Positions 45,511-59,005 of a stretch of DNA of 64,000 bases are shown here, in pieces. The position numbers and the translations under genes are program-made. The notes under the pieces were generated by a model, which was not told where the DNA came from, did no database searches, and saw only the letters and a list, made by a program, of their open reading frames with translations. Source of the DNA: Eonycteris spelaea (Eukaryota > Chordata > Mammalia > Chiroptera > Pteropodidae); contig PUFA01000143.1 in the NCBI GenBank assembly GCA_003508835.1, positions 3,683,501 through 3,747,500 of the forward strand, in the 5' to 3' direction. The first letter of the stretch is position 1. Each line of letters begins with the position of its first letter.

Positions 45511-46979
45511 ATTGTTTTTATATAGTTTTCACATTGACTATCATCATAAATAGAAGGAGGTATAAAAGTAAAACTAGGAAGAATATGTAATTCCTCCATG
45601 CTTGGGGAAAGGTATCTATAGAAAGTAGCTGCATCCAAAGAGACAAAACTATAAGAATGGAGAGATTTAGGAACTCTGAGTATTAAAAAAATAACCAAAG
45701 GGCAATTTCAGGAAAATATAACCCAAGGTGTGAAAAATCCATTGTCCATTGTAACCTCCCTTGAGAGGGACAGTGTTAACTGCGAATCTTCAGGGAGTCT
45801 CATAAAGGGGAACTCGCAATCAAGAATTTGGCCATTTTGGCAGCACTGCCCATGAAAGGACACCAAGATTTCTCCAGCTGCCAAGTACTCTTAAGTTGTG
45901 GGGACAAAGAAGCCCTTGGCTTTCTAACTTCACAATCTGTCACATGCAAAATCTCCTCATCCTCCTCTATTCTCTCACTCTCCAGATAGTGCAGCTGAAC
46001 CCCGGCACCTGGCCTTAAGCGTCTTGGGCATCAGGTAGTAACACCATCTAGAGAAGCTGCTGGCTTGCACTTAGATGATGCTACTAAAACCCACTGTTTG
46101 CATTTCACACATCATTCCCTTTATTCTCTCACGAGCATGTGCCTGTCACAATAGGGCTTAGCTGCTGGGATACTGAAGGAGCTTTATTCTAGATGGATAG
46201 ATATAGCCTCACATGTCTTTGTGCACTAGACCATGTATTGGGCATTATGATGTGGTGGTAGCTGGTGGGAACACTGATGGTGCTCAGGGATCGTTAAGCC
46301 CCACTTCACTCCAAACAGAACCTTCATGTAGGAGATGAGGACTGAATATCTTTTAAATAAACAATAGGCAATTCAATCTATCACAAAGCTCTATTCCTGG
46401 TAGCATAGGACAAACATAGATGGCTAGAGACAAGGGCTTCAGACCCTCAAGAATCTAAGCATTGGAAGAAGAGCCACATAGGATCCTGTACATAAGACTA
46501 TATACTGAAAATGATACATTACTCCAAATCTTTGTGGCCTTTACTAAATATTTCACTTCCCTGAAGTGAAGGATAGCCAGGGAACAGGGCCTGTTGTCAT
46601 CAGCCTTAATGGAAAAACAACTACCTGGGTACTGGTATGGTGTCCACATATCTGCTACACTTAAGGACTAGAGCAGCTGGAACTCCCTATGCTGCTGTCT
46701 ACCCTGGTCACATTGCAGACAGCAAAGCATTGCTATCCTGCTCCGTACTTTTATTCCAGGGCTTCATCAGTGTGCGTTCACTTCCTTCCATTACACAGTA
46801 AAAAGGGCATATCAGTTATAAACAACTTTCCCATCTGTCCATTTCTCATTCTACTCTCTTCTCAACTTAGAGCCAGAATTCAGGAAATTGACTGTATTTT
46901 TCCTTTAGCTAGAATTTCCCAAGGTGTTATGAGAAAAATTAGGAGGAAAATACTGGTGTAGATGATAGAGGCTCTGTTC
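45511..46979. other. Unclassified DNA
   Basis: No family recognised. The open frame 46689-46961 follows a pyrimidine-AG site (CATTGCAG at 46714-46721) but I see no donor or domain. Confidence 0.4.
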
Positions 46980-49310
46980 ATTCCTCTGGCAAACAAATCA
47001 AAGTTGTGACAGAAACAAGGAGCAAACAGCAAGGAAAAATTGGCTTGGATCTAGATGAACAAGCCATACAGCTAAGGAGAGAAATAAGAAATCACCCTGC
47101 AACAGGAGAAGGTAGGATGGGGTGAGGATGTTAGGCTTCTCAGTCCCCAGCAGCTGAGTGGGACAGAGGCTGCAGCACCTGCAGATGCCTCTTATAGGGG
47201 CCATGTCCATGAGCTGACTTTCCCAGTGACAGACCTGCTTGCTCTGAGCACCAGCACTGGGTGGGCTGCTCAGGAGCCACCAAACACTTACAAAAGGACA
47301 CTGAGTTGTTGGAGTGAGGGCCAGAGGTGAAGCTCTCTCCTGGGCAGAAGTGCAGGCAGTATCCATTGTTCCTCTGTGGAGCCCTTACTATTCCCAGTGT
47401 GTGAACACAGCACTGCCATAGCTGAGACATCATCTAACTGAATTACAGAGGTTTCTCTGCCTAGAGGATTCCTTGAAACTCCACCTCCCTCTATTTGCGG
47501 CCACACCCAACCACATCCAGGTGTGTTCTTGGAGAGTCAGATGCTCCTTGCTGAACAGCGCCAAGACTCACACTAGGCAACTGACCTCAATTTCTAGGTT
47601 TCTTGAGGCAAAACCGTAAGCACAGCATCTGTTGAATTTCTTGCTGAATCTTAAGAGGTGGCCCTGGAGGGGCACAGACTTGGACTAAATTTGGCCTGTA
47701 GCTGAACCCCTCTCAGGACTGTGTCACTGGACACCTACCACACAAAACTGCACTAACCAGACCAGGAGACTTAAGAGCTTTGCGTAGTACATAGAAACAG
47801 ACATGAAAAAAATAGGAAGACAAAGAAGCAAGAAACCATATGAGAGAACAGAACAGAGATCCAAAACTAATAGAGTCAAGCAATCTAACAGATGCAGAGG
47901 TCAAAACAGTGGTTATAAAGATGCTCAATGAACTTAGGAGAAGTGTAGATGAACTCAGTGTTTGCTTTCACAAAGAGACAAAAAACATAAAAATGGAAAT
48001 GGAAATTAAAAGAGAACCAGTCAGAAATGAAGAGAACATCATGTTAGATCAAGAGTGTATTAAATGGATTAAACAGAGTGGAAAAAGAAGAGAATTGAAC
48101 CACCGGTATAGAGTATGGGAAAGCTAAGGACACTCAATCAGACAGCAAGAAAAAAGAAGATAAGACTATAATAATAATTTAAGGAGTCTATGGCACACTA
48201 TTAACTAGAAATATCCATGTCATAGGGATACCTGAAGGAAAACAAGACATTGGAGAGCTATTTGAGGAAATAATGATGGAAAACTTCCCTCATCTGGTGA
48301 AGTAAGTAGACACACAATTCCAGACATTTCAGAGAGTCCCAAGAAAGAGGAACCCAAAGAGGCCCACACCAAGACACATCATAATTAAAATGCCAAAGGT
48401 TAAATACAAAGAGAGAATCTTAAAAGCAGCAAGAGAAAAGCAGTTATCTACAAGGGAGCACCCATAAGACAAGCAGCTGATTTCCCAAAAGAAATTATGC
48501 AGGACCGAAGGGCTTGGCAAAAAATTTTCAACATGATGAAAACCCAGGATCATCTACAACCAAGAATTCTTTATCCAGCAAAGCTATCATTTAGAGTGGA
48601 AGGATAGATAAAAAGCTTCCCAGACAAAAATAAGCTAAAGGAATTTATCAACACCAAATAGTATTATGGGAAATGTTGGAGGGACTTCTTTAAGAAGAAC
48701 ATACATGTATCAAAAACAGGAAGAAAGAATGGTAATAACTACATTTCTATCAACAAGTACCTCAAATGGAAAAGAATTAAGTGCTCCAATCAAAAGATAG
48801 AGTGGCTGAAAGAATAAGAAAACAAGACCACTATAAGAGACTCACTTCAGGTTAAAAGACACACAGAGACTAAAAAAGAAGGGGATGAAAAAAAGATATT
48901 GCTTTGATGGACCTAGAGGGTATTGCACTGAATGAAATGGATCAGATAAAGATAAATATCATGATTACATGATTTTACATACATGTAGAATCTAAAGAAC
49001 AAAATAAACAGCAACAAAACTGGAAATAAACTCACAGATAAGAGAATATTTTGAGGGCTACTATATGGGAGGGGTTTTGGAGGAATGGCGAACAAGGACA
49101 AAGGGATTAAGAAGTACATATGGTTAGTTACAAAACAGACATGGAGATGTTGAGTGTAGCATGGATAAGATGGTTAATAATGTAATAAGTATGTAAGGTG
49201 GAAGAGGGTACTAGATTTAGCGGGGTGATCGCTTCGTGAGTTATATGGATCTCTGATCATTAGACTACAGCTGAAACTGGTATATTAATATATGCCAACT
49301 ATAACTGAAA
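46980..49310 (+). mobile_element. HAL1/L1 element with ORF1 remnant and L1 3' end
   Basis: A 5' region (47150-47760) leads into an ORF1-like frame. The longest open stretch, 47840-48127, encodes a charged, coiled-coil-like protein with VVIKMLNELRRSVDELSVCF. It is followed by the nucleic-acid-binding part of the ORF1 region ('gatcatctacaaccaagaat', 'aaagctatcatttagagtgg'). Then, with no real ORF2, an L1 3' end ('tagttacaaaacagacatgg') ends near 49310. Direct joining of ORF1 to a 3' UTR is the half-L1 (HAL1) layout. Stops break the frame. Confidence 0.72.
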
Positions 49311-49359
49311 AAACTCATTGATTTGTGGAATGTAAACAGGAGCAACTAATTGTGTATTG

Positions 49360-50215
49360 TATTTCAATGAATCTGAAAAAGAAATCATAAAAAAGATAGG
49401 GTGCCTGAACAGATAATAAAACCAGACCCTTACGTATGCTGCCTACAAGAGACTTACTTCATATCAAAAGACACGCAGACTCAAAGAAAAGAAATGGAAA
49501 AGGATGTTTCATGAAATTGGAAACAAACAAAAAGCTGGGGCAACAATACTTATACCAGACAAAACAGACTTTAAAACAAATGCTATAACAAGAGAATAAG
49601 AAACTCAAAACACTACTTTAAAGGGACATGTGAATTTATATATTCATTGCCGCATTATTCACAATAGTCAAGATATGGAGGCTACCTTGGTGTTCATCAA
49701 TAGATGAATGTATAAAACAGAAGTGTTACATATATACACTGGAATATTATGCAGCCATAAAATAAAATGAAATCTTGCCATATGTAGCAATATGGATGGA
49801 CCTAGAGGGTATTGTTTTGAGTGGAGCAAGTCAGGCAGAGAAAGACAAATGCCATATGATTTCATTTACATGTGGAATCTAAAGAGCAAAATAAACAAAT
49901 AGAAACATACTCATAGATACAGAGTACATTTTGATGATTGCCAGATGGAAGGGAATTTGAGAGGGTGAGAAAGGGGTAGGGATTAAGAAGTACAAATTGG
50001 TAGTTACAAAATAGTTATGGGGATGTAAAGTATAACATAAGGAATATCGTCAATAATATTGTAATAACTATGTATGGTGTCAGGTGGGTACTAGATTTAT
50101 CAGGGCAATCACTTTGTAAGTTACATAAATGTCTAATCATTATGTTATACGCTTGAAACTGATATAATATTGTATGCCAACTGTAATTTTAAAATATTTT
50201 TTTAAAAATATGAAA
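49360..50215 (+). mobile_element. Second HAL1/L1 3' copy in tandem
   Basis: Starts with degraded L1 ORF2-type sequence and then 'cactggaatattatgcagcc'. It ends with the same 3' UTR type as its neighbour ('agtacaaattggtagttaca', 'taataactatgtatggtgtc', 'atattgtatgccaactgtaa'). Confidence 0.82.
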
Positions 50216-50758
50216 AGCTATTTTCGGTGCCTTCATCTTTTCTGATTAGGTGCTTTTTCCTTTCTTGGTCACTTAATATATATGTTTAAAACATTTTACT
50301 TATCTTTGGCTCTTTTGAAGTAGAATCATTTGGGAACCTCACAGCTCCTTCCTAGGAGAGCTCCATGTGAAAGTTGAAAATACTGGGCAGAGAGGAAATG
50401 AGTGCTAAAAGGGAAGATGGTCTGCAGGGCAGAGAGGTGGCACTGAACACAGATTTTTTTCAACTAGAAGTTCTAGTTCTCTTGCAACAACTCAGTTAAC
50501 AAATGTCCTAGGAACCATAGGTTGCTCCAGTGGCCCAGTTGCTCCATCAGGGAGGTGGCCCACCAGTTTAAGTGTTGTGGAAGGGCTTTAAGTGTCAGGT
50601 ATGTCCAGCCAGGCCCACCATGGCCATCAAGGCCAGTAGCAGATGATTCACCTTCTCCAAGTAGCCACAGCCTTCCAGGGCACTGGGTTGACCAGGGAGA
50701 ATTGCTCAGGGAGTGAGCTAGAATGGCCAAGGCTAGAGCCCCCATACCCAGTGAAGCC
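50216..50758. other. Unclassified, less AT-rich block
   Basis: Unique-looking DNA at 50460-50750. A minus-strand frame of 90 codons (LKALPQHLNWWATSLMEQLG inside) is open across it. I could not recognise it, and there is no clear splice context. Confidence 0.4.
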
Positions 50759-52739
50759 AGGGTTCACTCTTTATGTTGGACAGTTCTGTTGGTTTTGACA
50801 GATGTATACTATTGACTGATGTAACAATTATGGTATCGTATAGAATAATTTTTGTGTCTTAAAAATCTCCTCTGAACCACTTATCATGCTTTCCTCCCTA
50901 CCCTATCTCCCCCAAACCCCTGGCAGCTACTGATCTTTTACTGTCTCCATAGTTTTGCCTTTTTTCAGAATGTCATGTAGTTGGAATCACAGTATATAGC
51001 CTTTTCATATTGGCTTTTTCATTAGCAATATGCATTTAAGATTGGTTCTTTCATGTCTTTTCTTGGCTTGATAGTGCATTTCTTTTTAGTGTTGAATAAT
51101 ACTTCATTGTCTGATGTACCATAATTTATTCACCTCACTGAACATTTGCGGGTTTTTTTGAACATGTTTTCAACTCATTTAGGTAAATAGCAATGAGTAC
51201 AATTGCAGGACCATATTAAAACTGTTTAGCTTTGCAAAAAATTGCAAGACTAACCTTCCAAGTAGCTATTCTATTTTTTCATTCCTACCAACAATGAGTG
51301 AGAGTTTCTGTTGCTCCACATCCTCACCAGCATTGGAAGTTGTTGGTGTTTTAGATTTTGGCATTCTAATCAGTATATAGTAGTATTTCATTGTTGTTTA
51401 ATTTGAATTCTCTAATCATATGATGTTGAGCATATTTTCACATGCTTATTTTTCATCTGTATCTCTTCTTTGGTGAGTATCTGTTTGGTCTTTGGCACAT
51501 TTTAATTGGGTGGTTCATTTTCTTACTGTTGAATTTTGAGTTCTTTTGTATATTTTGGTCCTTTATCTGATATATCTTTTGCAAATATTTTCTCCTAATC
51601 TATGGCTTGTCTTTTTATTCTCTTCCCAATATCTATTGCAAACCAAAAGTTTTTAATTTTAATAAATCTCACATCAGTTTTTTTCTTTCATGAATTACGA
51701 GTTTTGCTTTTTTTTGAAAAAAAAAAAAAACTCATTGTCAAACCCAAGGTTACCCAGACTTTCTTCTATTTTCTTCTAGGTTTTATAGTTTGTATTTTAC
51801 ATTTAAGTCTATGATCCCATTTTGAGTTAATGTTGTAAAAGGCATAAGATCTCTTTTAAAACTCATTTTTTACACTGTATATCCAGTTCTAACACTGTTA
51901 AAAAAACAACAACTATCCTTTCTCCATTGAAATGTCTTCGTTTCATTGTCAAAATCAGTTACTATATTTATGTGAGTCTATTTCTAAGCTTTCCAGTCTG
52001 TTCCACTGATTTAATTTCTCTGTTCTTTCACCAGTACCACACTGTTCTCATTACGGTAGCTCTACTGTATGTCTTGAAGTTGGGTATCGTTAATCTCCCA
52101 ACTTTGTTAGTCTTCAAAATTGTCTTGGCTATTATGTCTTTTTGCCTTCTATTTAAACTTTAAAATCAGTTTGTTGATATCCACAAAATAACTTGCTGGG
52201 ATTTTGATTGGGATGGTCTTGAATTTGTAGATCAACTTAGGATGTAAATTTAGTACTGTTGAGTCTTCCTGTCCCTGAACATGGAATATCTGTCTATTAA
52301 TTTAAATCTTTGATTTCTTTTAGCAGAGTTTTGTAGTTTTTCTCGTGTAGGTCTTAAAGATATTTTGGTACTTTTATACCTAAGTATTTTATTTATTTTA
52401 GTGCTAATGTAAATGGTATTGTGTTTTTAATTTCAAATGTCATTTTTCATTGCTAGTGTATAAGAAAGCAATTGACTTTTGTATTTTAACATTGTATCTT
52501 ACAACCTTGCTACAATTATTTCATAGTTTTAGATATGGAAAACTATGTCCTCTGTGAGCAAGAACAGTTTTTTCTTCTTTCTCAAATTGTATATCTTTTA
52601 TTTTCTTTTCTTATCTTATTGCATTAGATAATTCTTCTAGCACCATATTGAATAGTAGTAATATAGGACATCCTTGCTCTGTTCCTGCTTTCTCACCATT
52701 AAGTATGATGTTAGTTTTAAGGGTTTTGTTCATTTGCTT

Positions 52740-53915
52740 GTTGTTGCATCTGCTAAAGATAGTATTTCTTTATTCCACACTTTGAAAGAAAAAAATATCA
52801 GCTCTCCTGTCCTTTGACTGCACTCTTTCATTCCACCACCCTACAGTTGTTTCTGCACTTTATATTGGTGAGTGATAATATTCTATTCTATAACCATAAT
52901 TAAACCTTGCACACTTTGTCTATAGGTTGATTCTCAGAGGGAAATTAAAAAATGATGTTTTTATTATGATGATTATATAAATAGTTTTCACCAAACATGT
53001 GAACAAAAAAGGGGTTATGTAATAAACCTGACAAGCTCGGTGACAGAAAGTAACCACACAGGGTGATCTGATAGTATATTCCTAACTAGGCAGATCATGG
53101 TGGGTGGTCGCACCCCAGGACTATAACTTCCTTAGTAAAAGGTTTATCTTTACCCTCAGCCATTCCTGTTTATTGTTCTTGCATATTTAGGTTAACACAC
53201 TTTTGAAATGCCAGAGTAATCCTCTTTTCCAGACCCCTGGGAGATGTAACCACCCTCAAGGGAGGACATGATCTTATTGCCTGTATACCATCCCTATTTA
53301 CCATAAATGTTGAATGTTAACTATCCTGTGCCCACCAATGTAAAATTATGTATCTCTCCATTTTTCTTTTTATCCAATCACAGAGATTTCCCTGTCATGC
53401 TTTCTCCAACCTCCTTACTCTACCACCAATAGATTTCATGTACTCTTATTTGATTCTAAATGTATAAAAAGAATTGCAAATTGGCCATTCTCCAGACCAT
53501 TTTCTCAATGCCTTAAGAGATTGCTTCTGGGCATGTCCTCACTTTGGCTCAAACTTTTATAAGATTTTCTATAGGTTTGGACATTCTTACATGGACAACA
53601 GAAAAATAGTATACCATACATCTATTTCCTTTCTTGTATGATTTTTTTCATGGGGCTTTATAATGACCTTTATTTTCCTGCACTGCCTGCACTGTACCAT
53701 AATTTCTTTTCCAGATCCTTAAGAATGGTGAAAAATCATTGACTTTATCCTTTTCCTTTAAAATTTCCCTTTTGGAGATTTCTGTCCCTCTGAACCAATC
53801 TTCACTAGCTCTGCTCTCAACTGTTGTCCTGGGACTCCCCTGTATCAATCATGTAGGTTTGGCTCACTGTTTCCTAAATCACATGACTTCTTTATTGGTT
53901 TGTTCCAACTGTAGA
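52740..53915 (+). mobile_element. Insertion block with a probable solo ERV LTR
   Basis: L1 sequence stops near 52738 and resumes near 53916. Inside, about 52998-53600 has LTR-like anatomy: a start with TG, a 'ccaatcacag' CCAAT motif (about 53375), a TATA box (TATAAAAA, 53463-53470), and about 130 nt later an end in ACAACA. No internal viral gene is present. I could not match terminal duplications or name the family. The flanking parts (52740-52997 and 53601-53915) are unclassified. Confidence 0.5.
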
Positions 53916-54891
53916 TTTTTATAGATGTTATTTACCAAGTTGAGGAAGCTCCCCTCAATACTTAGATTACTGTATTTATTATGAATGGATGTTAAATTTT
54001 GTCAAATGCTTTTCTATATCTATATGACCATATGATTTTCCTCTTTAGTCTATTAATATGATAGATAATATAAATTGATTTTTTAATATTGAACTATCCC
54101 ATTAGTCATAGTATAATTCTTTTTTATATAGTTAGATTAGATATGTTAATATTTTATTAAGGACTTTTGCATCTATGCCTAGCTAGAAGTTTGTCGATTT
54201 TTATTGGTCTTTTTGAAAAACCAACTTTTGGGTTTCTTGATTTTCTTTATTGATTTCCTGTTTTCAATTTCATTGATATCTGTTCTAATTTTTGTTATTG
54301 ATTATATTCTCCTTTGGTTTTAATTTGTCTCTCTTTTTCTTATTTCCTAAAATGAAAATTTATAGATTATTGATTTTAGATACTGTCCAATATATGCAAT
54401 GAATGATACCAATTTCTCTCTAAGCACTGCTTTTGCTGCATCTCACAAGTTTTGATGTGTTGTTTTCATGTAGTTCAAAATATTTTTTAATTTCTCTTGA
54501 TCCATGTGTTATTTCAGAGTATGTTGTTTAATGTCCAAATATTTGGGGGGTTTCCAGTTATTTTTCTGTTATTGATTTCTGTTTAATCACATTATGGTCT
54601 AAAAGCATATTTGCTACTATTTTTATACTTATAAATTTCCCAAGATGTGTTTTGTAGCCCAATATGTGGTCTATCTTGATGAATGTTCCATGTGAACTTT
54701 TGATAAGAATGTTCATTCTGCTGTTGTTGGATGAAGTATTCTATAAATGTCAAATAGATCCAGTTGAATGATGGAGCTGTTCAGTTCAACTATGTCCTAA
54801 TGATTTTCTGCTTATGGATCTGTCAGTCACTGATAGAGGGGTATGGAAATCTCCAAGTAGAATATATAAAATATAATAATGGTTTGTCTTT

Positions 54892-55349
54892 CAATTACAG
54901 TTGATATTCAATATTACATTAGTTTCAGGTTTACAGCATAGTGGTTAGACATTTATATAACTTACAAAGTGATCCCCTCAATAAGTCTTACACTCATCTG
55001 AGGCCACATATAGTTATTTCAATATTATCAATTATATTCCCTAAGCTATACTGAACACCCCCATGACTGTTTTGTAACTGCCAACTGATACTTCTTAATC
55101 CATTCACCATTTTCACCCTGGCACCATAAGTTTGTAATCCGTGTTCATGAGTTTGTTTCTGTTATGTTTATTTATTTTGTTTTTTAGATTCCGCATATAA
55201 GTGAAATCATATGGTATTTGGTTTTCTCTGACTTATTTCAGTTAGCTTAATAGCCTCTAAGTCCATCCATGTTGTTGCAAATGGTTAATTTTGTTATTTT
55301 TTATGACCGAGTAATATTCCATTGTGTGTATGTACCACATCTTTATCCA
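54892..55349 (-). mobile_element. 5'-truncated L1 3' end inside the older L1
   Basis: Reversed L1 3' terminus ('acattagtttcaggtttaca', 'gtgaaatcatatggtatttg', 'cgagtaatattccattgtgt'). TTTGTCTTT occurs at both edges (54883-54891 and 55350-55358). The host L1 reads on after the second copy, so this is a target-site duplication. Confidence 0.88.
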
Positions 55350-57300
55350 TTTGTCTTTTGATTGGAGCATGTAATTTTTATTTAAAGTACTTATTGATAG
55401 ATATGTAGTTATTGCCATTTTATTAATCATTTTCTGATTGTTTTTGTAGTTCTCCATTTCTTATTCACTTGCCCTCTTCCCATGTATGTTGATGACATAA
55501 CTCTTGAAGTATTATGTTTGGATTCCTTTTTGTTTCTTTTATATATTCTTTGTAGATTTTTGGTTTGTGGTTACCATGTACTTCATATGTACCAAGCTAT
55601 GTTTATAGCTATCTATTTTAAGTTGATTGTCACTTAACTTCAAAATACATTCTAAAACCACTACCATTTTAACTTACCCCCTCTAATTTCATATTTTTGT
55701 TGTTATTTTTTACTTGTTGTGGTGTGTTTATGTGTATTCTTTAATTTAATTGTAATTACATGTGACCTTCCTACTTTTGCCTTTTAACCTTTGTACTAGC
55801 TTTAGTGTTAGTTGATCCACTGCTTTAGTTATGTGTTGGCCTTTGTCAGTAAGGTTTTTTTCTTTGCAATATTTTCTTATTCATATTTTTGGAGTTTTTT
55901 TCATCTTTGTCTTAACTCATTTTCTGTTTAGAAAAAAAAGTGCAGCTCACCTGTAGCATTAATTTAATTTTACATAAACACACTCTTTGAGGTTGAAGCA
56001 AATCTGACTGGTTTTCAATGTGAAAATAAAATATAAAAACTTGGAATTATTTCTAAACAGAACTTGTCTCTAGTCTTAATGTAACATAAAAGTATACATA
56101 AAATGGATTCATCAAATGAATCTTCAGCTAAAAACTGTTTGAGGACGATGTTAATATCACATGTAGGAATGCTACGTTTTCTAGGATTTGACATTTTCAG
56201 CAATTGAGAATTACTATATTTTGTAAATGGCAATACCATCACTAAAAAACAGAATGCTATAAATAGAATGATGTCATTTGTTTCCAGAGACTATTGATAT
56301 ACTAGAGTGATGTGAAAATAATAATAAAAGCAAGATACTTTGTGGCAAACTTTGGGGGTTAGGTTAGGATTGTAATCCACGAGTTAGCTCAGGGTAAATG
56401 CTGCAGCTACAAGTGCCACCGGCAGGAATTCTTGGGACAAACAGGAAATGAGTTAAGGTTTCTTGTTATACTAGTTTGGTGGTGATGAACTCTTTCAGCT
56501 TTCTCTTATCTGGGAAGCTCTTATCTCGCCTTCGATTCTAAATGATAGCCTTGCTTGGTAGAGTAATTTTGGTTTTAAGTCCATGCTTTTCATAACTTTT
56601 AATATTTCTTGCCAATCCCTTCTGGCCTGCCAAGTTTCTGTTGAGAAATTAACTGACAATCTTATAGTAGCTTCCTTGTAAGTAACTAATTGCCTTTCTC
56701 TTGCTACTTTTAAGATTGTCTCTTGTCTTTAACCTTTGGCATTTTAATTATGATGTGTCTTAATGTGGGCTTGTTTGGGTTCATCTTGTTTGGGACTCCC
56801 TGGACTTCCTGGACTGTATAACTATTTCCTTCACCGGGTTAGGGAAGTTTTCAGTCTTTATTTCTTCAAACAGACAACATAGATTTGGCTTTTTTAATTC
56901 ATTCTGATCGTCTCTTTTAGTTTATCTATTTAGATCATTTACATTTAAAGTAAATATTTATATACTTTGGATTAATATCATGTATAATTGTTTTCTATTC
57001 ATTGCTCGTTTTTTACTTTCAGTCTCTTTCTGTCTTATTTTAATTGAGCATTTTATATTATCCAATTTCTCTTCTTTCTCAGTATACCAATTATACATCT
57101 TTAAATTTTTTTTAATAGTTGCCCTACAATTTTCAGTATACACATATCAAGTCCATTTTCAAATAAAACTATCCTGTTTCAAGGATACCATAAGGTATAA
57201 TCACTGAATACTTGTTCTTATTATTTAAACAAACTATTATCTTAGAATAACAAATGTAAAAGATTTTGTTTTACCTTCATTTATTCCTTCTCTAATTCCC

Positions 57301-58944
57301 TTTCTTTACTTTGTTTAGATCCAGTTTCTAACCTATATTATTTTCCTTCACATATTACCATTTTAATGTAGAGTTCCCTATAGATCTCTGTCTGAAGTTG
57401 TCTATAAGCCTGTGGGTGAGTCAGGTGGGTATGTAAACAGATTGCTATCACAGTCATAGGAGATGCTCTGATAAAAATCATTTAACTAGAGATTAAGAGA
57501 AAACAAAGCTCAAACTGCAAAGTAGCAAAGTTTGGCCCAGTCTCATGCAGCACCACCATGACAGAGGCTGGAGTAGTGACCAGTTCCCGCTGATGAACAG
57601 ACAGACAGAGGCTCCCTATCCTGCTCTCCAGCCACCTGTGGGCTTCTCTCCATCAAATCTGACCCCATTAATTCAGTGTGAGGCTAGAGTCCTCTCTACT
57701 CTGTGAAGTGACAACAACAAACACCCCCTCTTAGCCCCTCGCCTTGTCCTGCTTTGCCCGTCCCTGTCCCAGAAAGACTATGATGGCTTGTCCCAAGTAT
57801 AGCACCAAGCAGGTGCTCTCACCATCTGCAGGAAATCAGTGCTGGGAATTGGGCAGCTCTCAGCAGCAGCTAAATCAGCTGAGCATCAGAGTCTCCAATA
57901 GTGCTCTGGTCCTTGCAGAACATGGAGCATTTTCCCCAAGCAGGCTTGAACACTGTGCATCAGTCATTCACTGAGACCTAACAATATCTGTGCATTTGCA
58001 CCTGTGGAAGGCTTTAAGCACTCCTGGGAAATGGAGCCTCCATGAAGGGATGGCGGTCACTCCATTTCACTTCACTTGAGTCACCAGGCCTTCTCACTCC
58101 GCAGACATCAGCAACCAGAGTGTGCAGGGACTCCTTTCCAGTTTATTTTCCGAGATGAAGAAGTTTTGCAGCATTGATTTTGTCTTCCTTGCATTGCTCA
58201 CTTCTTTATACATAGCTTGCTAGTAGATGGTGGTCTTGCTTGCCACTGTGGGAATGGATGCAGCAAGCACACTCCTTGGAGAGTAGGGGCAAAGTCCTGT
58301 CTTTAAACCAGGTTTCAGTCTCTAACTAAAAGTAAAAATTTTTGAGCCCCATCGTCTTTCTGTCAGCAACAGGTTGGGGAGGAGGGTGTGGCAGAGAGTT
58401 AAAGGTCAGTGAAGAAAATTGTAAATCAGGCTTACAGTGCCAGAAACCCCCAGACTGATCAGAGCATGTAGCTGCTCTGTTCCTCTGCTGGAAAGGAAGG
58501 AATGGCTGAAGCACTTCCTTATAGGACGCTTTGAAAGAAACTTTTTAAATAGCTGATTTAGTAAATATGTGATATACCATTCTCAAACCTAATTATAAGA
58601 AACTTCTGTATATAAGACAAGTAAAGGCTTTTAATAGCAAATTGCAACAAGCAGTGGCATCACACTCATCAAACTCTAACAAAATTTTTTTTTTTAACTT
58701 CTGATGCTCATTTAAGTGAATGTTCTAGAGTCTAACAGTTTAATAGTACATTTCCCAGTCATCCCTTGGAATTCATTTAGGGTTCCCAGAAGGGATTTCC
58801 AATGGTATGTGGATCCCAGATGAAATACATTTCCTCAACTCATACCCTAGTTGGATGGAAATTGCTTAATCCCATATAAATGTAAATGCTATTAACACCC
58901 AAAGATATCCTAGGGCAAAAAGGAACTTTGGTTAGTTGCAATCT
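57301..58944. other. Unclassified, partly GC-richer DNA
   Basis: 57520-58540 is less AT-rich than its surroundings and matches no repeat I know. A pyrimidine tract with CCCAG precedes 57769 but only a very short frame follows. A T run occurs at 58686-58695. Confidence 0.42.
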
Positions 58945-59005
58945 TCTTTTTATTAATTCATTTAGCAGGCACTTACCAAGTAGTACTGTGAGCCAGCCTT
59001 TGTGT
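58945..59005 (-). mobile_element. MIR/L2 tail in reverse
   Basis: 'attaattcatttagcaggca' and 'tactgtgagccagcctttgt' match the reversed tail pattern. Short. Confidence 0.45.

Larger units (their letters stand above)
50760..57300 (-). mobile_element. Near-complete-length ancient L1, reverse, multiply interrupted
   Basis: Reverse L1 can be followed from 3' landmarks ('cccctggcagctactgatct', 51300-51340 'cacatcctcaccagcattgg') through ORF2 ('gttgggtatcgttaatctcc', 'cttgctctgttcctgctttc'). It resumes after an insertion ('ccaagttgaggaagctcccc', 'ccatgtgaacttttgataag') and continues to older upstream parts near 56470-57000 ('gaactctttcagctttctct'). All frames are disrupted. It holds an LTR-bearing block at about 52740-53915 and a younger L1 3' end at 54892-55349. 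Confidence 0.85.

Noticed and set aside
47840..48127. 95-residue plus frame as a host gene
   Set aside because: Position and sequence context identify it as an ORF1 remnant of a HAL1/L1 element.
52998..53600. Provirus with coding capacity
   Set aside because: Only LTR-like control sequence is seen; no gag, pol or env frames flank it.
57744..57974. Exon after the pyrimidine tract ending CCCAG at 57768
   Set aside because: Only a tiny frame continues to the nearest GT, and no protein similarity is visible.
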